A DNA stretch of 55,325 nt from an uncultured Granulosicoccaceae bacterium (GTDB taxonomy: Bacteria; Pseudomonadota; Gammaproteobacteria; Granulosicoccales; Granulosicoccaceae). The stretch is taken from contig CALHNS010000021.1 of the NCBI GenBank assembly GCA_938035125.1, positions 1 through 55,325 of the forward strand, given 5' to 3'. Below the pieces are notes generated by a model that worked only from the letters and a program-made list of their open reading frames with translations, searched no databases and had not been told where the DNA came from. A program made the translations under genes and the position numbers. Shown here piece after piece: positions 1 through 8,067 of this stretch. Each line of letters opens with the position of its first letter. The stretch's first letter is position 1.

Positions 1-108
1 GGAGGTAATTTCTTGAGAAAGCACACGCAAACGTTTGCGAATAGTTGATGCATCGTTTGGTAGCGCACGGCCAGTATTGCAAGGAGGATCGTCTGGCTTA
101 AGGGCCAT
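1..108 (-). CDS. Partial open frame running off the left edge
   Basis: An open frame read leftward from an ATG at 108 stays open to the first base of the window (first residues MALKPDDPPCNTGR). It is in the same frame as the lipoprotein-like reading that stops at the TAG at 133-135, and the codons between that stop and the ATG are also open. It may therefore be the 3' part of the same broken gene rather than a separate one. No family is recognised. The true end lies outside the window. Confidence 0.25.
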   Translation of the reverse strand, partial: MALKPDDPPCNTGRALPNDASTIRKRLRVLSQEITS

Positions 109-132
109 GACTAAGGCAAGGTTGCGACCGTA

Positions 133-569
133 CTATTCGAAATCAAGATTCAAGAAAAGGCCAAAAGATTTAACTGCTATTAGAACATCACCAACTGTTT
201 CAACACGTTCCTTTACTCGCACTAGTCCTCGTTGTTGGTAAGTTGGATCCATTTGTTCTTGAACGTCTGCTGGAAACTCGTAGGTTCCAATATCATCAAC
301 ATAGCATTGAATTTCGCTAATTGATTCAATAGAACCATCGCTGTTTTCATTGGTATTTAACAAATGTACGTGAATTCTAGAATCTGTATCTGCTCCGGAT
401 GCATCCCAATTAATCACTGTGTCGGGTGTTACTGGATCGATTTCATATTGGGTTGCCTCGGAATTACCTGTGTCGAACACGATATCGGTTACTGGACATC
501 ACTTTCGCCTGATCCGCTGCATCCAGCTATCGCCATAGCGGAAAAAGCGACTACTATTATGTTTTTCAT
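133..569 (-). pseudogene. Small lipoprotein gene broken by a frameshift
   Basis: The ATG at 569 opens a lipoprotein signal sequence, MKNIIVVAFSAMAIAGC, with a lipobox (AIAGC) followed by SGSGESD. This frame meets a stop at about 490. A second frame covering the same stop region continues as PVTDIVFDTGNSEATQ and runs on for about 115 residues of acidic, soluble sequence to a TAG at 133-135. The two halves join naturally if one frameshift lies near 490-501. The second frame on its own has only a GTG start at 480 with no export signal. It could be a real pseudogene or a sequencing indel. No known domain is recognised in the body. The frame reopens after the TAG, which suggests a second lesion. 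Confidence 0.5.
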
Positions 570-591
570 AAACGCCTATCGGCGATGAGTT

Positions 592-606
592 TGATCAACT
601 TGATCA
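592..606. promoter_or_regulatory. Odd-length palindrome upstream of the lipoprotein gene
   Basis: TGATCAA-C-TTGATCA is a perfect inverted repeat of 7-base arms around one central base. It lies 23 bases upstream of the lipoprotein ATG at 569, where an operator could sit. The rest of 570-785 shows no convincing gene. A 62-codon frame at 585-773 lacks family features. Confidence 0.25.
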
Positions 607-785
607 GTCGTGTACTGTCATTTATAAAAAAAGCACTGCAAATGGCAGCGGTAGACAAACTCAAATTATTGTGCCTCATAATAAAGGTTAATGACTTTAT
701 GTTTTCTGTACATTTTGCGAACTCGGTTTGCAAAGTGAGTACGCTCCAGCCTTTCCCTAGCCACTATGGGTGAATTGAATTTACT

Positions 786-1223
786 TTAATCCCACCGTGT
801 AATAAACGCTGTTTTACTTCCGCTCTTCATTCCGCAGGCACTGTAAAATTCCTGAACTTTCTTATCCCTCCCTGTTAGCAACATTGCCTTGTAACAATTT
901 CGACCCCTCGCGTGATTCAGCGCATGATTGATGAGAGCTTTCCCCACACCTTGACGTCGGTAATCAGGATGAGTGACAACATTTTCTATCAAACAATATG
1001 GTGCTACATTCCTCGTAAGATTGGGAATTATATTGATATAACAGGATCCAACGACGTTACTGTTTTTTTCCGCAACGGTAATAATAAAATAGTCAGAGTT
1101 CAAGATTTCAGTAAACCTAGCTTGGCTTAATGAGCGAGACACCTCTAAATCATTCGGTTGTAAATATTGCATAAGAACCAGAACATCATCATGATCATCT
1201 TTGGTTGCTTTACGTATTAACAT
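786..1223 (-). CDS. GNAT family N-acetyltransferase
   Basis: This 145-residue protein has the full GNAT fold length. It opens with the usual LIRKATKDD first strand, and residues about 80-105 form motif A, ending in VVTHPDYRRQGVGKALI, where RRQGVGK is the acetyl-CoA pyrophosphate loop (R/Q-x-x-G-x-G/A). The C-terminal part (EFYSACGMKSG) matches the motif B region. The acceptor substrate cannot be deduced. The start is supported by GAGGAG five bases before the ATG. It is on the same strand as the YciI-like gene upstream but about 70 bases away, so it may have its own promoter. Family call is firm; the specific role is unknown. Confidence 0.85.
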   Translation of the reverse strand: MLIRKATKDDHDDVLVLMQYLQPNDLEVSRSLSQARFTEILNSDYFIITVAEKNSNVVGSCYINIIPNLTRNVAPYCLIENVVTHPDYRRQGVGKALINHALNHARGRNCYKAMLLTGRDKKVQEFYSACGMKSGSKTAFITRWD

Positions 1224-1293
1224 TACAACTCCTCAGGTGAGTTCTATGTTCGATTGGGACCGAAATATTTCGGTCTTTTGAGTACAAAAATCA

Positions 1294-1590
1294 TCAAACA
1301 GGTACTTTTCGTTCTTCAAATGCCTTGGACCAATACAATATTTCTACACTGATTCGAAGTCCTTGAATCCAGAACGGATCCGTCTCTATCAATTGCTGCA
1401 CAGCTTCTTTAGTTTCTGCGTTTACTATCCACAAGCCACCTACAGGTTCGTCATCAGGTGATTTTCGGAGAGATCCGCCGACTAGCACTAAATCAGCGTT
1501 TTGATCCAGCCAGTCGATATGTGATTGCAAATATTGCTGTCGTGTTGCGAGTTTATTAGGATCATCTTGAAATTGAACAGCAAATAACAT
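1294..1590 (-). CDS. YciI-like (YCII-related) domain protein
   Basis: The 98-residue protein consists of one YCII-related ferredoxin-like domain: a first strand MLFAVQFQDD, a helix around SHIDWLDQNADLVLVGGSL, the GGLWIVNAETKEAVQQLIETDPF strand-helix typical of the family, and a final strand near RISVEILYW. Family members are small cytoplasmic proteins of mostly unclear function. The conserved His (QSHIDWL) and Asp (ETDPF) positions are present. An AGGT lies upstream of the ATG. Neighbours give no functional clue. Confidence 0.8.
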   Translation of the reverse strand: MLFAVQFQDDPNKLATRQQYLQSHIDWLDQNADLVLVGGSLRKSPDDEPVGGLWIVNAETKEAVQQLIETDPFWIQGLRISVEILYWSKAFEERKVPV

Positions 1591-1738
1591 TTCATGTACC
1601 TAAAGGCATTTCTACTAAATTATACAGTGCTCAATGCTTCCACCTAGCAGGCTAAACAATATGCTATTTTACATTGCCCAAAATTATCTTTACCGTATCA
1701 ATATCTACCCAATAACCTAAGCAATTGCAGGCTAAATT

Positions 1739-2608
1739 ATGAATACTGAACTACAGCGCGCAATAACCGCCGATGAAATCGATGCCTACCACCGCGATGG
1801 TGTTGTTCTTGTCAAGGACATGTTCGATTCTGATTGGATAGATATTCTTAAGAAAGGGTTAACGGCCAACGGTAAAAATCCTACCCATCGTGCGCGCACT
1901 TGGGACCGAGATGCCGAAGGACGAACCATGTTCTGGGACAGTCAAGCTTGGCAAGGAATTGATGAATACCAGCAGTTTATTTTTAAATCCCCTGCTGCTG
2001 AAATAGCGGGCAAACTGTTAAAAGCCACAGAGATTAATTTTTTCTTTGATGCAGTTTTTGTTCGCTCGCCGGGCACACAGTTTTCAACTCCGTGGCATCA
2101 AGATGAGCCTTATTGGTCAATAGAGGGTTACGACACTTGCACCATATGGATGCCACTGGTGCCGGTTAAAAAGAAAAATGCGTTGGCCTTTGTACCTGGC
2201 TCGCACCTTAATAATCAAATTTTTGATCAACCCAATTTTGGCGAACTAAATCCTGATAGAAAATCCGATGTTGATCAAGTCAATTTTTCTGGTATTGCCG
2301 AAGAATCCATACCCGACATTGATGCTAACCCTTCACAGTATGGCGTTGTAAGTTGGGATCTGCAGCCTGGGGATTGTGTTGCCTTTAATAGTCGTATCTT
2401 GCACGGCGGATCAGGCAAGCTCGATGACGACCAAGGGCTAGAAGTGTTTACCACTAAATGGCTTGGTGACGATGCGCGTATTAAATTTAGAGAGTGTGGA
2501 ATGGATCCTGACCACAGCGCCATCATGACTGAATACGGACTTAAACCAGGTGATCGCCCAGGCACAGATTTGTACCCGAAAATTTGGTCACAAACCGCTT
2601 CGCGCTAG
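1739..2608 (+). CDS. Phytanoyl-CoA dioxygenase (PhyH) family Fe(II)/2-oxoglutarate oxygenase
   Basis: The 289-residue protein matches the PhyH family of non-haem iron, 2-oxoglutarate-dependent oxygenases. The iron triad is visible: His120 and Asp122 in TPWHQDEPYW and His222 in SRILHGGSG, with an Arg about 25 residues later (DDARIKFR) that could bind 2-oxoglutarate. The N-terminal AYHRDGVVLVKDMF is the usual family opening. Substrates in this family vary from acyl-CoAs to small hydroxy acids and sulfonates, so the substrate is open. It is convergent with the GntR/UTRA gene and close to an SsuD-like monooxygenase and a SmoB-like reductase, which suggests a role in the same small catabolic locus. 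AGG lies about 7 bases before the ATG. Confidence 0.85.
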   Translation: MNTELQRAITADEIDAYHRDGVVLVKDMFDSDWIDILKKGLTANGKNPTHRARTWDRDAEGRTMFWDSQAWQGIDEYQQFIFKSPAAEIAGKLLKATEINFFFDAVFVRSPGTQFSTPWHQDEPYWSIEGYDTCTIWMPLVPVKKKNALAFVPGSHLNNQIFDQPNFGELNPDRKSDVDQVNFSGIAEESIPDIDANPSQYGVVSWDLQPGDCVAFNSRILHGGSGKLDDDQGLEVFTTKWLGDDARIKFRECGMDPDHSAIMTEYGLKPGDRPGTDLYPKIWSQTASR

Positions 2609-2619
2609 TTCGTCGATTG

Positions 2620-3351
2620 CTAGCTCAATCGTTGCACATAACAAGCTTTTATAGGATTAAACCAAGTTCTGGAATATTCCACGGGCACACCTTTCTGTGC
2701 CCAACTAAAGCGCTCTACGTAACCGAACACCTCACCCGGGCTATGACCTAAACCCTTCGGCGTCCAGCTTGGCAACTCACCCACAGACACTTTATCTTCT
2801 GCTCGTTGAATCCAAAAACCTAACTTTAATTGATAATAGCGATACAAGGAATCACTGAGCTGAGACGCATCAATCTCTCCTACGTCACGATCTAGCCAGA
2901 TCTCTTCCACAGCGATTGGCGTCTCATCAAGAAACCGCAATCGCCTAATTCGAGTGGCGCGTGATGAGGTGCCAAATGATGGTAATGTTTTAGGCTTGTT
3001 AAGTTCTTTTACTTGCAGCAATTGCGCTGTGGGTAAGCCGCCACCATTAGGTAACTCAAGTCGAAACATGGAATAGATGCTTCGGACTTGATCGGTAATA
3101 CGCACATAGTTACCAGAGCCTTGTACGTTCTCAATCATGCCCTGTTGTTGAAGTACAGCCAGCGCCTTACGTAAAGTACGAACGGTTGTACCAAACTGTT
3201 TTGCATACTGGCGCTCTGGTGGTAAACGATCGCCGTCATTGAAACGACCTGCAGCTATTTCTCGACTGATTGATTCGCTGATCTGTAAATATAAGGGTAG
3301 CGGTGTGGTGCCTGCCTCTAGGGAGTAATCAGCTTTGGTTCGTGCTGCCAC
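2620..3351 (-). CDS. GntR family transcriptional regulator, HutC/UTRA subfamily
   Basis: The 243-residue protein has an N-terminal winged helix (about 15-85; PLYLQISESISREI, LPPERQYAKQFGTTVRTLRKAL) typical of GntR proteins. A UTRA ligand domain (about 100-240) follows, with RIRRLRFLDETPIAVEEIWLD and the closing VPVEYSRTWFNP. HutC-type repressors bind small organic acids or sugar phosphates and release DNA. The gene is divergent from the LLM monooxygenase at 3506, with palindromes and a direct repeat in the shared 154-base spacer, so it most likely controls that operon. The effector is unknown. Confidence 0.9.
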   Translation of the reverse strand: MAARTKADYSLEAGTTPLPLYLQISESISREIAAGRFNDGDRLPPERQYAKQFGTTVRTLRKALAVLQQQGMIENVQGSGNYVRITDQVRSIYSMFRLELPNGGGLPTAQLLQVKELNKPKTLPSFGTSSRATRIRRLRFLDETPIAVEEIWLDRDVGEIDASQLSDSLYRYYQLKLGFWIQRAEDKVSVGELPSWTPKGLGHSPGEVFGYVERFSWAQKGVPVEYSRTWFNPIKACYVQRLS

Positions 3352-3371
3352 CGTTATTTGGCCCTAATTTT

Positions 3372-3453
3372 TATCAATTGATACACCATAGGCTCGATAA
3401 GCTTCATCAATTAGTGCGTGTTATTCTTGTTTGATCACAAAATGATACACCAT
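3372..3453. promoter_or_regulatory. Candidate operator region between the GntR gene and the LLM monooxygenase gene
   Basis: The spacer holds a perfect 12-base palindrome TATCAATTGATA at 3372-3383 and an 11-base direct repeat TGATACACCAT at 3379-3389 and 3443-3453, 64 bases apart. The first copy overlaps the palindrome. Repeated sites between a repressor gene and its divergent target fit operators for the UTRA regulator. This is inferred from position and repetition only. Confidence 0.45.
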
Positions 3454-3505
3454 TGCTTTACCACGTGCTGAATGCTAGATTATCCACAAATTCTGGAGCT
3501 CTTTT

Positions 3506-4660
3506 ATGTCTGTTGTCCCCATAACTTCACCCGATCTTGAGGGTGCTGAAATTTCCTGGTTTTCAGCCCTTTGTTCCGATGACTATCAATTCCTTGGGGT
3601 ACCTGACGGAAAACTACGCTCCTCTTGGGCTCATTGTTCGAACATTGTTAAAACCGCTGAAGCTCAAGGGTTTAAAAACATCCTTTGCCCCTCTTCCTAT
3701 CAAGTGGGCCAGGATACGTTGAGTTTTGTGGCTGGCTGCGCACCAATCACATCCGACATTAATCTACTGGCAGCGGTTCGCTGTGGAGAGATGCAGCCTA
3801 TTATGTTGGCTCGCACCATTGCCACACTTGACCACATGTTGGAAGGTCGATTAACAGTCAATATCATCTCATCCGATTTCCCAGGTGAGAAAGCCGACAG
3901 CGGATTTCGCTATCAACGTTCACGCGAAGTGGTGGAGATTTTGAAACAGGCTTGGACTCAGGATGAAATCAACTATCAAGGTGAAGTTTATCAATTCAAT
4001 GAACTAAACACCGATCCGGCTCGTCCCTATCAAACTGGTGGCCCCTTGTTGTACTTCGGTGGCTACTCACCTCCTGCGCTTGAACTTTGTGGGCAGCACT
4101 GCGATGTGTACTTGATGTGGCCAGAGAAAATGGATGAATTGAAAGGCCGCATGAAAGCCGTTAACGAGGTTGCCGCTGAATACAATCGCACGCTCGATTA
4201 CGGTTTAAGAGTGCACATGATTGTTCGCGATACGGAAAGTGAAGCTAAAGACTATGCAGAGTACATCGTGTCAAAACTCGATGATGAGCAAGGTCGTGCT
4301 ATCAGAGAAAGAGCGCTTGATTCCACATCCTTAGGCGTAAGCCATCAAGCCAAAAATCGTGAACTAGCGGCTGACGATGGATTCATCGAACCTTTACTAT
4401 GGACAGGCGTTGGCCGAGCACGTTCAGGTTGTGGCGCAGCGCTTGTTGGCACACCTGAGCAAATCATTGAGCGCATACAACAATATCAAGATATGGGAAT
4501 TCGTTCGTTCATTTTTTCAGGCTACCCGCACCTTGAAGAAGCTGAACATTTTGGCAGTAAGGTGCTGCCGCATTTAAACAATGTTTCATTGCCTGAGGTG
4601 TATGGCCGGGTACCCGCTGCGCCACCTGCCACGCCTTTAGCTAATGGCATACGTAAGTAA
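3506..4660 (+). CDS. LLM-class flavin-dependent monooxygenase, SsuD (alkanesulfonate monooxygenase) type
   Basis: This 384-residue protein has the bacterial-luciferase-like TIM-barrel fold of SsuD enzymes, which use reduced FMN and oxygen to split C-S bonds. Visible signatures include EISWFSALCSDD at the N-terminus, RTIATLDHMLEGRLTVNIIS, the flavin phosphate-region motif SDSGFRYQRS-like (ADSGFRYQRSREVVEIL), and VGTPEQIIERIQQYQDMGI near the end. No NADPH:FMN reductase partner lies in the window, so reduced flavin must come from elsewhere. It is divergent from the UTRA repressor and followed directly by the aldo/keto reductase, an order like that of sulfoquinovose monooxygenase loci. GGAG lies 7-8 bases before the ATG. 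Family firm, substrate inferred. Confidence 0.85.
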   Translation: MSVVPITSPDLEGAEISWFSALCSDDYQFLGVPDGKLRSSWAHCSNIVKTAEAQGFKNILCPSSYQVGQDTLSFVAGCAPITSDINLLAAVRCGEMQPIMLARTIATLDHMLEGRLTVNIISSDFPGEKADSGFRYQRSREVVEILKQAWTQDEINYQGEVYQFNELNTDPARPYQTGGPLLYFGGYSPPALELCGQHCDVYLMWPEKMDELKGRMKAVNEVAAEYNRTLDYGLRVHMIVRDTESEAKDYAEYIVSKLDDEQGRAIRERALDSTSLGVSHQAKNRELAADDGFIEPLLWTGVGRARSGCGAALVGTPEQIIERIQQYQDMGIRSFIFSGYPHLEEAEHFGSKVLPHLNNVSLPEVYGRVPAAPPATPLANGIRK

Positions 4661-4682
4661 TGATTTACCAGAACGAACTATG

Positions 4683-5573
4683 ATGAAAAGAATAAAAATC
4701 TCAAACGATCTTGAATTTAGTCAGCTCATTTATGGCATGTGGCGTATTGGGGATGATAAGAACACATCAGCGGCTCATGTAGAAGCAAAAATTCAGAGCT
4801 GCCTTGATCAAGGCATTAGCACCTTTGATCAGGCCGATATCTATGGCGGTTATACCGCAGAAGCTATTCTTGGTGATGCGTTGAAACATAACCCGTCCTT
4901 GAGAAAGCAGATGGAGATTGTTACAAAGTGCGATATTGTGGCACCGATGGGGCGATACAGCGATAAGCGGGTTAAACACTACGATACATCACGTAAGCAT
5001 ATCGAAGCTTCAGTCAATCAATCGCTGAGTGATATGGCCATTGAGTACATCGATCTTTTACTCATTCATCGCCCGGACCCATTAATGGATCATAACGAAA
5101 CCGGAGCAGCGTTGGATGGGTTGATCGATTCAGGCAAGGTTAAATCCGTTGGTGTGTCGAACTTTCGCCCTTGGGATTGGAAATTATTGCAATCTGCGAT
5201 GAATCATTCACTGGTAACTAATCAAATAGAACTGTCGTTAGCCGAGATTGGTCCGTTCACGAACGGTGACCTTGCGTTTCATCAACAACACGGGCACTCA
5301 ATGATGGCGTGGTCACCGCTAGGTGGTGGACAGCTGATGACGTCCACTGGGGAGCTTGCTACACGCATGGATAGAATCGCTGCTGAATCAGGCACCGATC
5401 GCGCCGCTGTGGCTATCGCGTTTCTGTTGCATCATCCAGCGATCATACTGCCCGTTCTTGGTACCAATAACCTAACCAGAATTGGCGCAATTAGCGATGC
5501 GCTAAACGTGCAGTTGACTCGTGAAAGCTGGTACGAATTGTATGAAGCCGCATTAGGTTGTGAGGTTCCTTAA
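4683..5573 (+). CDS. Aldo/keto reductase, YdhF/SmoB-like
   Basis: The protein is an NAD(P)H-dependent (beta/alpha)8 reductase. Catalytic-type residues are visible: Asp and Tyr in FDQADIYGGYTAE, Lys in EIVTKCDIV and His in LLLIHRPDPL. The cofactor end contains MAWSPLGGG and a late LPVLGTNNLTRI. The opening MKRIKISNDLEFS and the ending YELYEAALGCEVP match the YdhF-type group, which includes the 6-oxo-glucose reductase of sulfoquinovose monooxygenase pathways. I chose the ATG at 4683 because MKRI matches relatives. ATGs at 4680 and 4644 are in frame, and the latter overlaps the monooxygenase gene. Likely one operon with it. Confidence 0.85.
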   Translation: MKRIKISNDLEFSQLIYGMWRIGDDKNTSAAHVEAKIQSCLDQGISTFDQADIYGGYTAEAILGDALKHNPSLRKQMEIVTKCDIVAPMGRYSDKRVKHYDTSRKHIEASVNQSLSDMAIEYIDLLLIHRPDPLMDHNETGAALDGLIDSGKVKSVGVSNFRPWDWKLLQSAMNHSLVTNQIELSLAEIGPFTNGDLAFHQQHGHSMMAWSPLGGGQLMTSTGELATRMDRIAAESGTDRAAVAIAFLLHHPAIILPVLGTNNLTRIGAISDALNVQLTRESWYELYEAALGCEVP

Positions 5574-5589
5574 TATCCAACCAACAAAC

Positions 5590-7464
5590 CTAATTAAACG
5601 ATTTTTGCGTTCCTTCGCGATACTTATTCTGAGGAACAAAGCCAGTTTGTTTAGGTTCTCGTGGTTCAGGTACCCACAATTCACGATCGGGATGCATACC
5701 GGCGCCTTGCACGGCAGACACCGCCGAGCGGCGCATGCGGTTTAACAAGCGGGTGTCTACATCGCCGCATAATGGGTGAATGCCATTATTATCGGCAACT
5801 GCTTTATCCCATGCCGCTTTGCGTGCTTTGAAAGTGGCATCGTCTTGTAGTTGGGTGCAGTTAAGTTCATTCGCATCGAGGTCTGCAATAATTTCATCGC
5901 CATCTTCAACCAATGCAATTGGGCCACCCAATGCAGCTTCCGGCCCAACATGACCAATAACAAGGCCCACTGATCCACCTGAGAATCTAGCATCGGTCAT
6001 CATTCCAATGACGATATCGCGTTCACGGCAAAGCGTTGTAATGCGCGATGTTGAATCAAGCATCTCGGGCATACCCGGTCCACCACTTGGGCCTTCGTAG
6101 CGAACAATAACCATATCGTTATTGGCAAAGCCAGCTGGGTCTGTCTCAAGTGCATCAAGCAGCGATTGCTCACCATTAAAGATTCGCGCACGGCCAACAA
6201 AACGATTGTTTTCTAAACCGCCTTCAACCCCTGCAAGTTTTAATACTGCACTAAATTCTGGCGAGAGATTACCGCCAAGCACGCGTAAGCCACCGGTATC
6301 CTTATAGGGCTTTTCAACAGGATAAATGACTGTGCCATCTACATCGGCTGTGTTGAGTCTGTCTACCTGTTCTGCAAGTGTTTCACCGGTACAGGTGAGC
6401 GTATCGCCATTTAATAAACCTGCATTCATCAGCTCTTTTACTATGACCTGCACACCGCCCTTCTCATCGATATCGACCATTGAGTAAACACCGTAGGGCC
6501 TTGCATCGGTGAGTACCGGCACAACATGCTGTGACAGATGATTAAATTCATCTGGAGACATGATGTCATTAGCGAAACTCTTAAAGCCTGCAGCACGTGC
6601 AATTTCTGGTGCGTGCAGCAGCACATTGGTTGACCCGCCTACAGCCATTGAAACAATAACGGCGTTTCGGATAGCGTCACGCGAAACGATATCTCTGGGT
6701 GTGTGGCCACGTTCAATCAAGCCCTTGAGATAGCTCACCAATTGCTGAGGAAATTCATTCATTCGGCGCGCATCATCAGACGGTGGTGACACCATGTGCA
6801 ATGGCTGCATACCAACGACAGCGATAAATGTTTGCATGGTGTTGTACGTGAACATACCGCCACAACTTCCATAGCCTGGGCAGGCTTCACGGGCTATACG
6901 GTTTTTAAATGCCTCATCGGTGTGTCCGGCTGCTTGAAAGCCTGTGATGATATCGATGGGTTGCTCGGTTACAGAATCCCGGCCCGGGCGGATTGGTCCG
7001 TCAGACATAATAATCGCAGGCCGGTTATGTTCTAACAAGCCAGCCAAGGTGCCAACGGGTGGTTTATCACAAGCAACTACCGCAATGGTGCCTTCAAGGC
7101 CACTGGCGCTCAAATGCTCACAAATAGTGTCATGCGTGACTTCGCGACCGATCAGTGAATAACGCATTTCGCGCGTACCGTTACGCATACCATCGGACGT
7201 TGCCACCGTGTATTCAGGCTGCACTAGGCGCAGGCGCATTTGATCAGGCCCATCTCCCAGGCTTTGTCTGAGGTGCTCGTGAATCGCTTCAACTTTACGC
7301 TGCACGCCCAAGTAGCACTGACTGTCGCCTTTGGTACCTACAACACCTACCGACGGCTCATGAATTAGATTTTCATCTGTGTTCAGTTGTCGAGCAATTC
7401 CATAGGTTTGCGCATTGCGGCCGGGGTTCTTGTCGAACACCACAGCTTTGGTTTTTTTGGCCAT
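5590..7464 (-). CDS. IlvD/Edd family dehydratase
   Basis: The 624-residue enzyme belongs to the iron-sulfur dehydratases that act on dihydroxy-acids, 6-phosphogluconate and sugar acids. Likely cluster or metal-binding positions are SQCYLG near residue 49, VACDKPPVG near 130 and CPGYGSCGGMFTYNTM near 200. The C-terminal half carries RYEGPSGGPGMPEML and DARFSGGSVGLVIGHVGPEA, the family signature 2. CDKPPVG departs from the more common CDKxxPG. The neighbourhood (monooxygenase, sugar-type aldo/keto reductase) and lack of other ilv genes suggest a sugar-acid substrate rather than valine/isoleucine synthesis; this is inference. It is convergent with the reductase. AGGA lies about 7 bases before the ATG. 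Confidence 0.85.
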   Translation of the reverse strand: MAKKTKAVVFDKNPGRNAQTYGIARQLNTDENLIHEPSVGVVGTKGDSQCYLGVQRKVEAIHEHLRQSLGDGPDQMRLRLVQPEYTVATSDGMRNGTREMRYSLIGREVTHDTICEHLSASGLEGTIAVVACDKPPVGTLAGLLEHNRPAIIMSDGPIRPGRDSVTEQPIDIITGFQAAGHTDEAFKNRIAREACPGYGSCGGMFTYNTMQTFIAVVGMQPLHMVSPPSDDARRMNEFPQQLVSYLKGLIERGHTPRDIVSRDAIRNAVIVSMAVGGSTNVLLHAPEIARAAGFKSFANDIMSPDEFNHLSQHVVPVLTDARPYGVYSMVDIDEKGGVQVIVKELMNAGLLNGDTLTCTGETLAEQVDRLNTADVDGTVIYPVEKPYKDTGGLRVLGGNLSPEFSAVLKLAGVEGGLENNRFVGRARIFNGEQSLLDALETDPAGFANNDMVIVRYEGPSGGPGMPEMLDSTSRITTLCRERDIVIGMMTDARFSGGSVGLVIGHVGPEAALGGPIALVEDGDEIIADLDANELNCTQLQDDATFKARKAAWDKAVADNNGIHPLCGDVDTRLLNRMRRSAVSAVQGAGMHPDRELWVPEPREPKQTGFVPQNKYREGTQKSFN

Positions 7465-7621
7465 CGGCGGTCCTGATTAAACGATTACAGTTCCGGCGCG
7501 CCTGCCTTTACGATGAATATCAGGCTGCCGCGTTCCGGAAAGCCCAAATTATACTTGAATAGCTCAGGAAAGAGATCGCCACCAGCACTGGATTTGGCGC
7601 AGGTTACGGTAGAATGGCCCC

Positions 7622-8053
7622 ATGGTTTCACTCCAGTCCGTTTTAGACAGCCTTGTTGATAAAAACATCATCGTGTTCGATGGCGAATGCGTGCTGTGCA
7701 ATCATTTTTTCCATTTTGTTGTGGCCATTGATCGCAAACAGCGGTTTCACTTTCTAACGGCCCAGTCGCCTGCGGGGGAGATTTTGTACCAACACTTTGG
7801 GCTCAAACAAGGAGATTTCGATACGAGTTTGGTGCTGGTTAATGGAGAATTATTTGAGCGCATGCACGGCTTTTATAAAGTCATGAAAATTATTGGGTTG
7901 CCGTGGTCACTGCTGAGTGTGTTTGGATGGTTGCCTAAGGTTATAAACGACTTTGGTTATAACCTGGTTGCTCGTAATCGTTATCGGATATTTGGCCGTC
8001 GTGAATATTGCATGATTCCAAGTGAAGAGCTCAAAAGCCGATTTCTTGATTGA
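7622..8053 (+). CDS. DCC family thiol-disulfide oxidoreductase (DUF393)
   Basis: The 143-residue protein shows the DUF393 signature IIVFDGECVLCN at residues about 16-27 (D-G-x-C-x-x-C), followed by RKQRFHFLTAQS and, at the end, NRYRIFGRREYC. Family members are small, thioredoxin-like proteins thought to handle disulfides; the partner is unknown. It stands alone between two minus-strand operons, convergent with the DUF917 gene. No clear Shine-Dalgarno precedes the ATG at 7622. Confidence 0.85.
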   Translation: MVSLQSVLDSLVDKNIIVFDGECVLCNHFFHFVVAIDRKQRFHFLTAQSPAGEILYQHFGLKQGDFDTSLVLVNGELFERMHGFYKVMKIIGLPWSLLSVFGWLPKVINDFGYNLVARNRYRIFGRREYCMIPSEELKSRFLD

Positions 8054-8067
8054 TTGGAACCAAGTGA

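Noticed and set aside
585..773. 62-codon plus-strand open frame with a hydrophobic middle
   Set aside because: No ribosome site, no family features, and it lies over the promoter side of the lipoprotein gene. Treated as chance.
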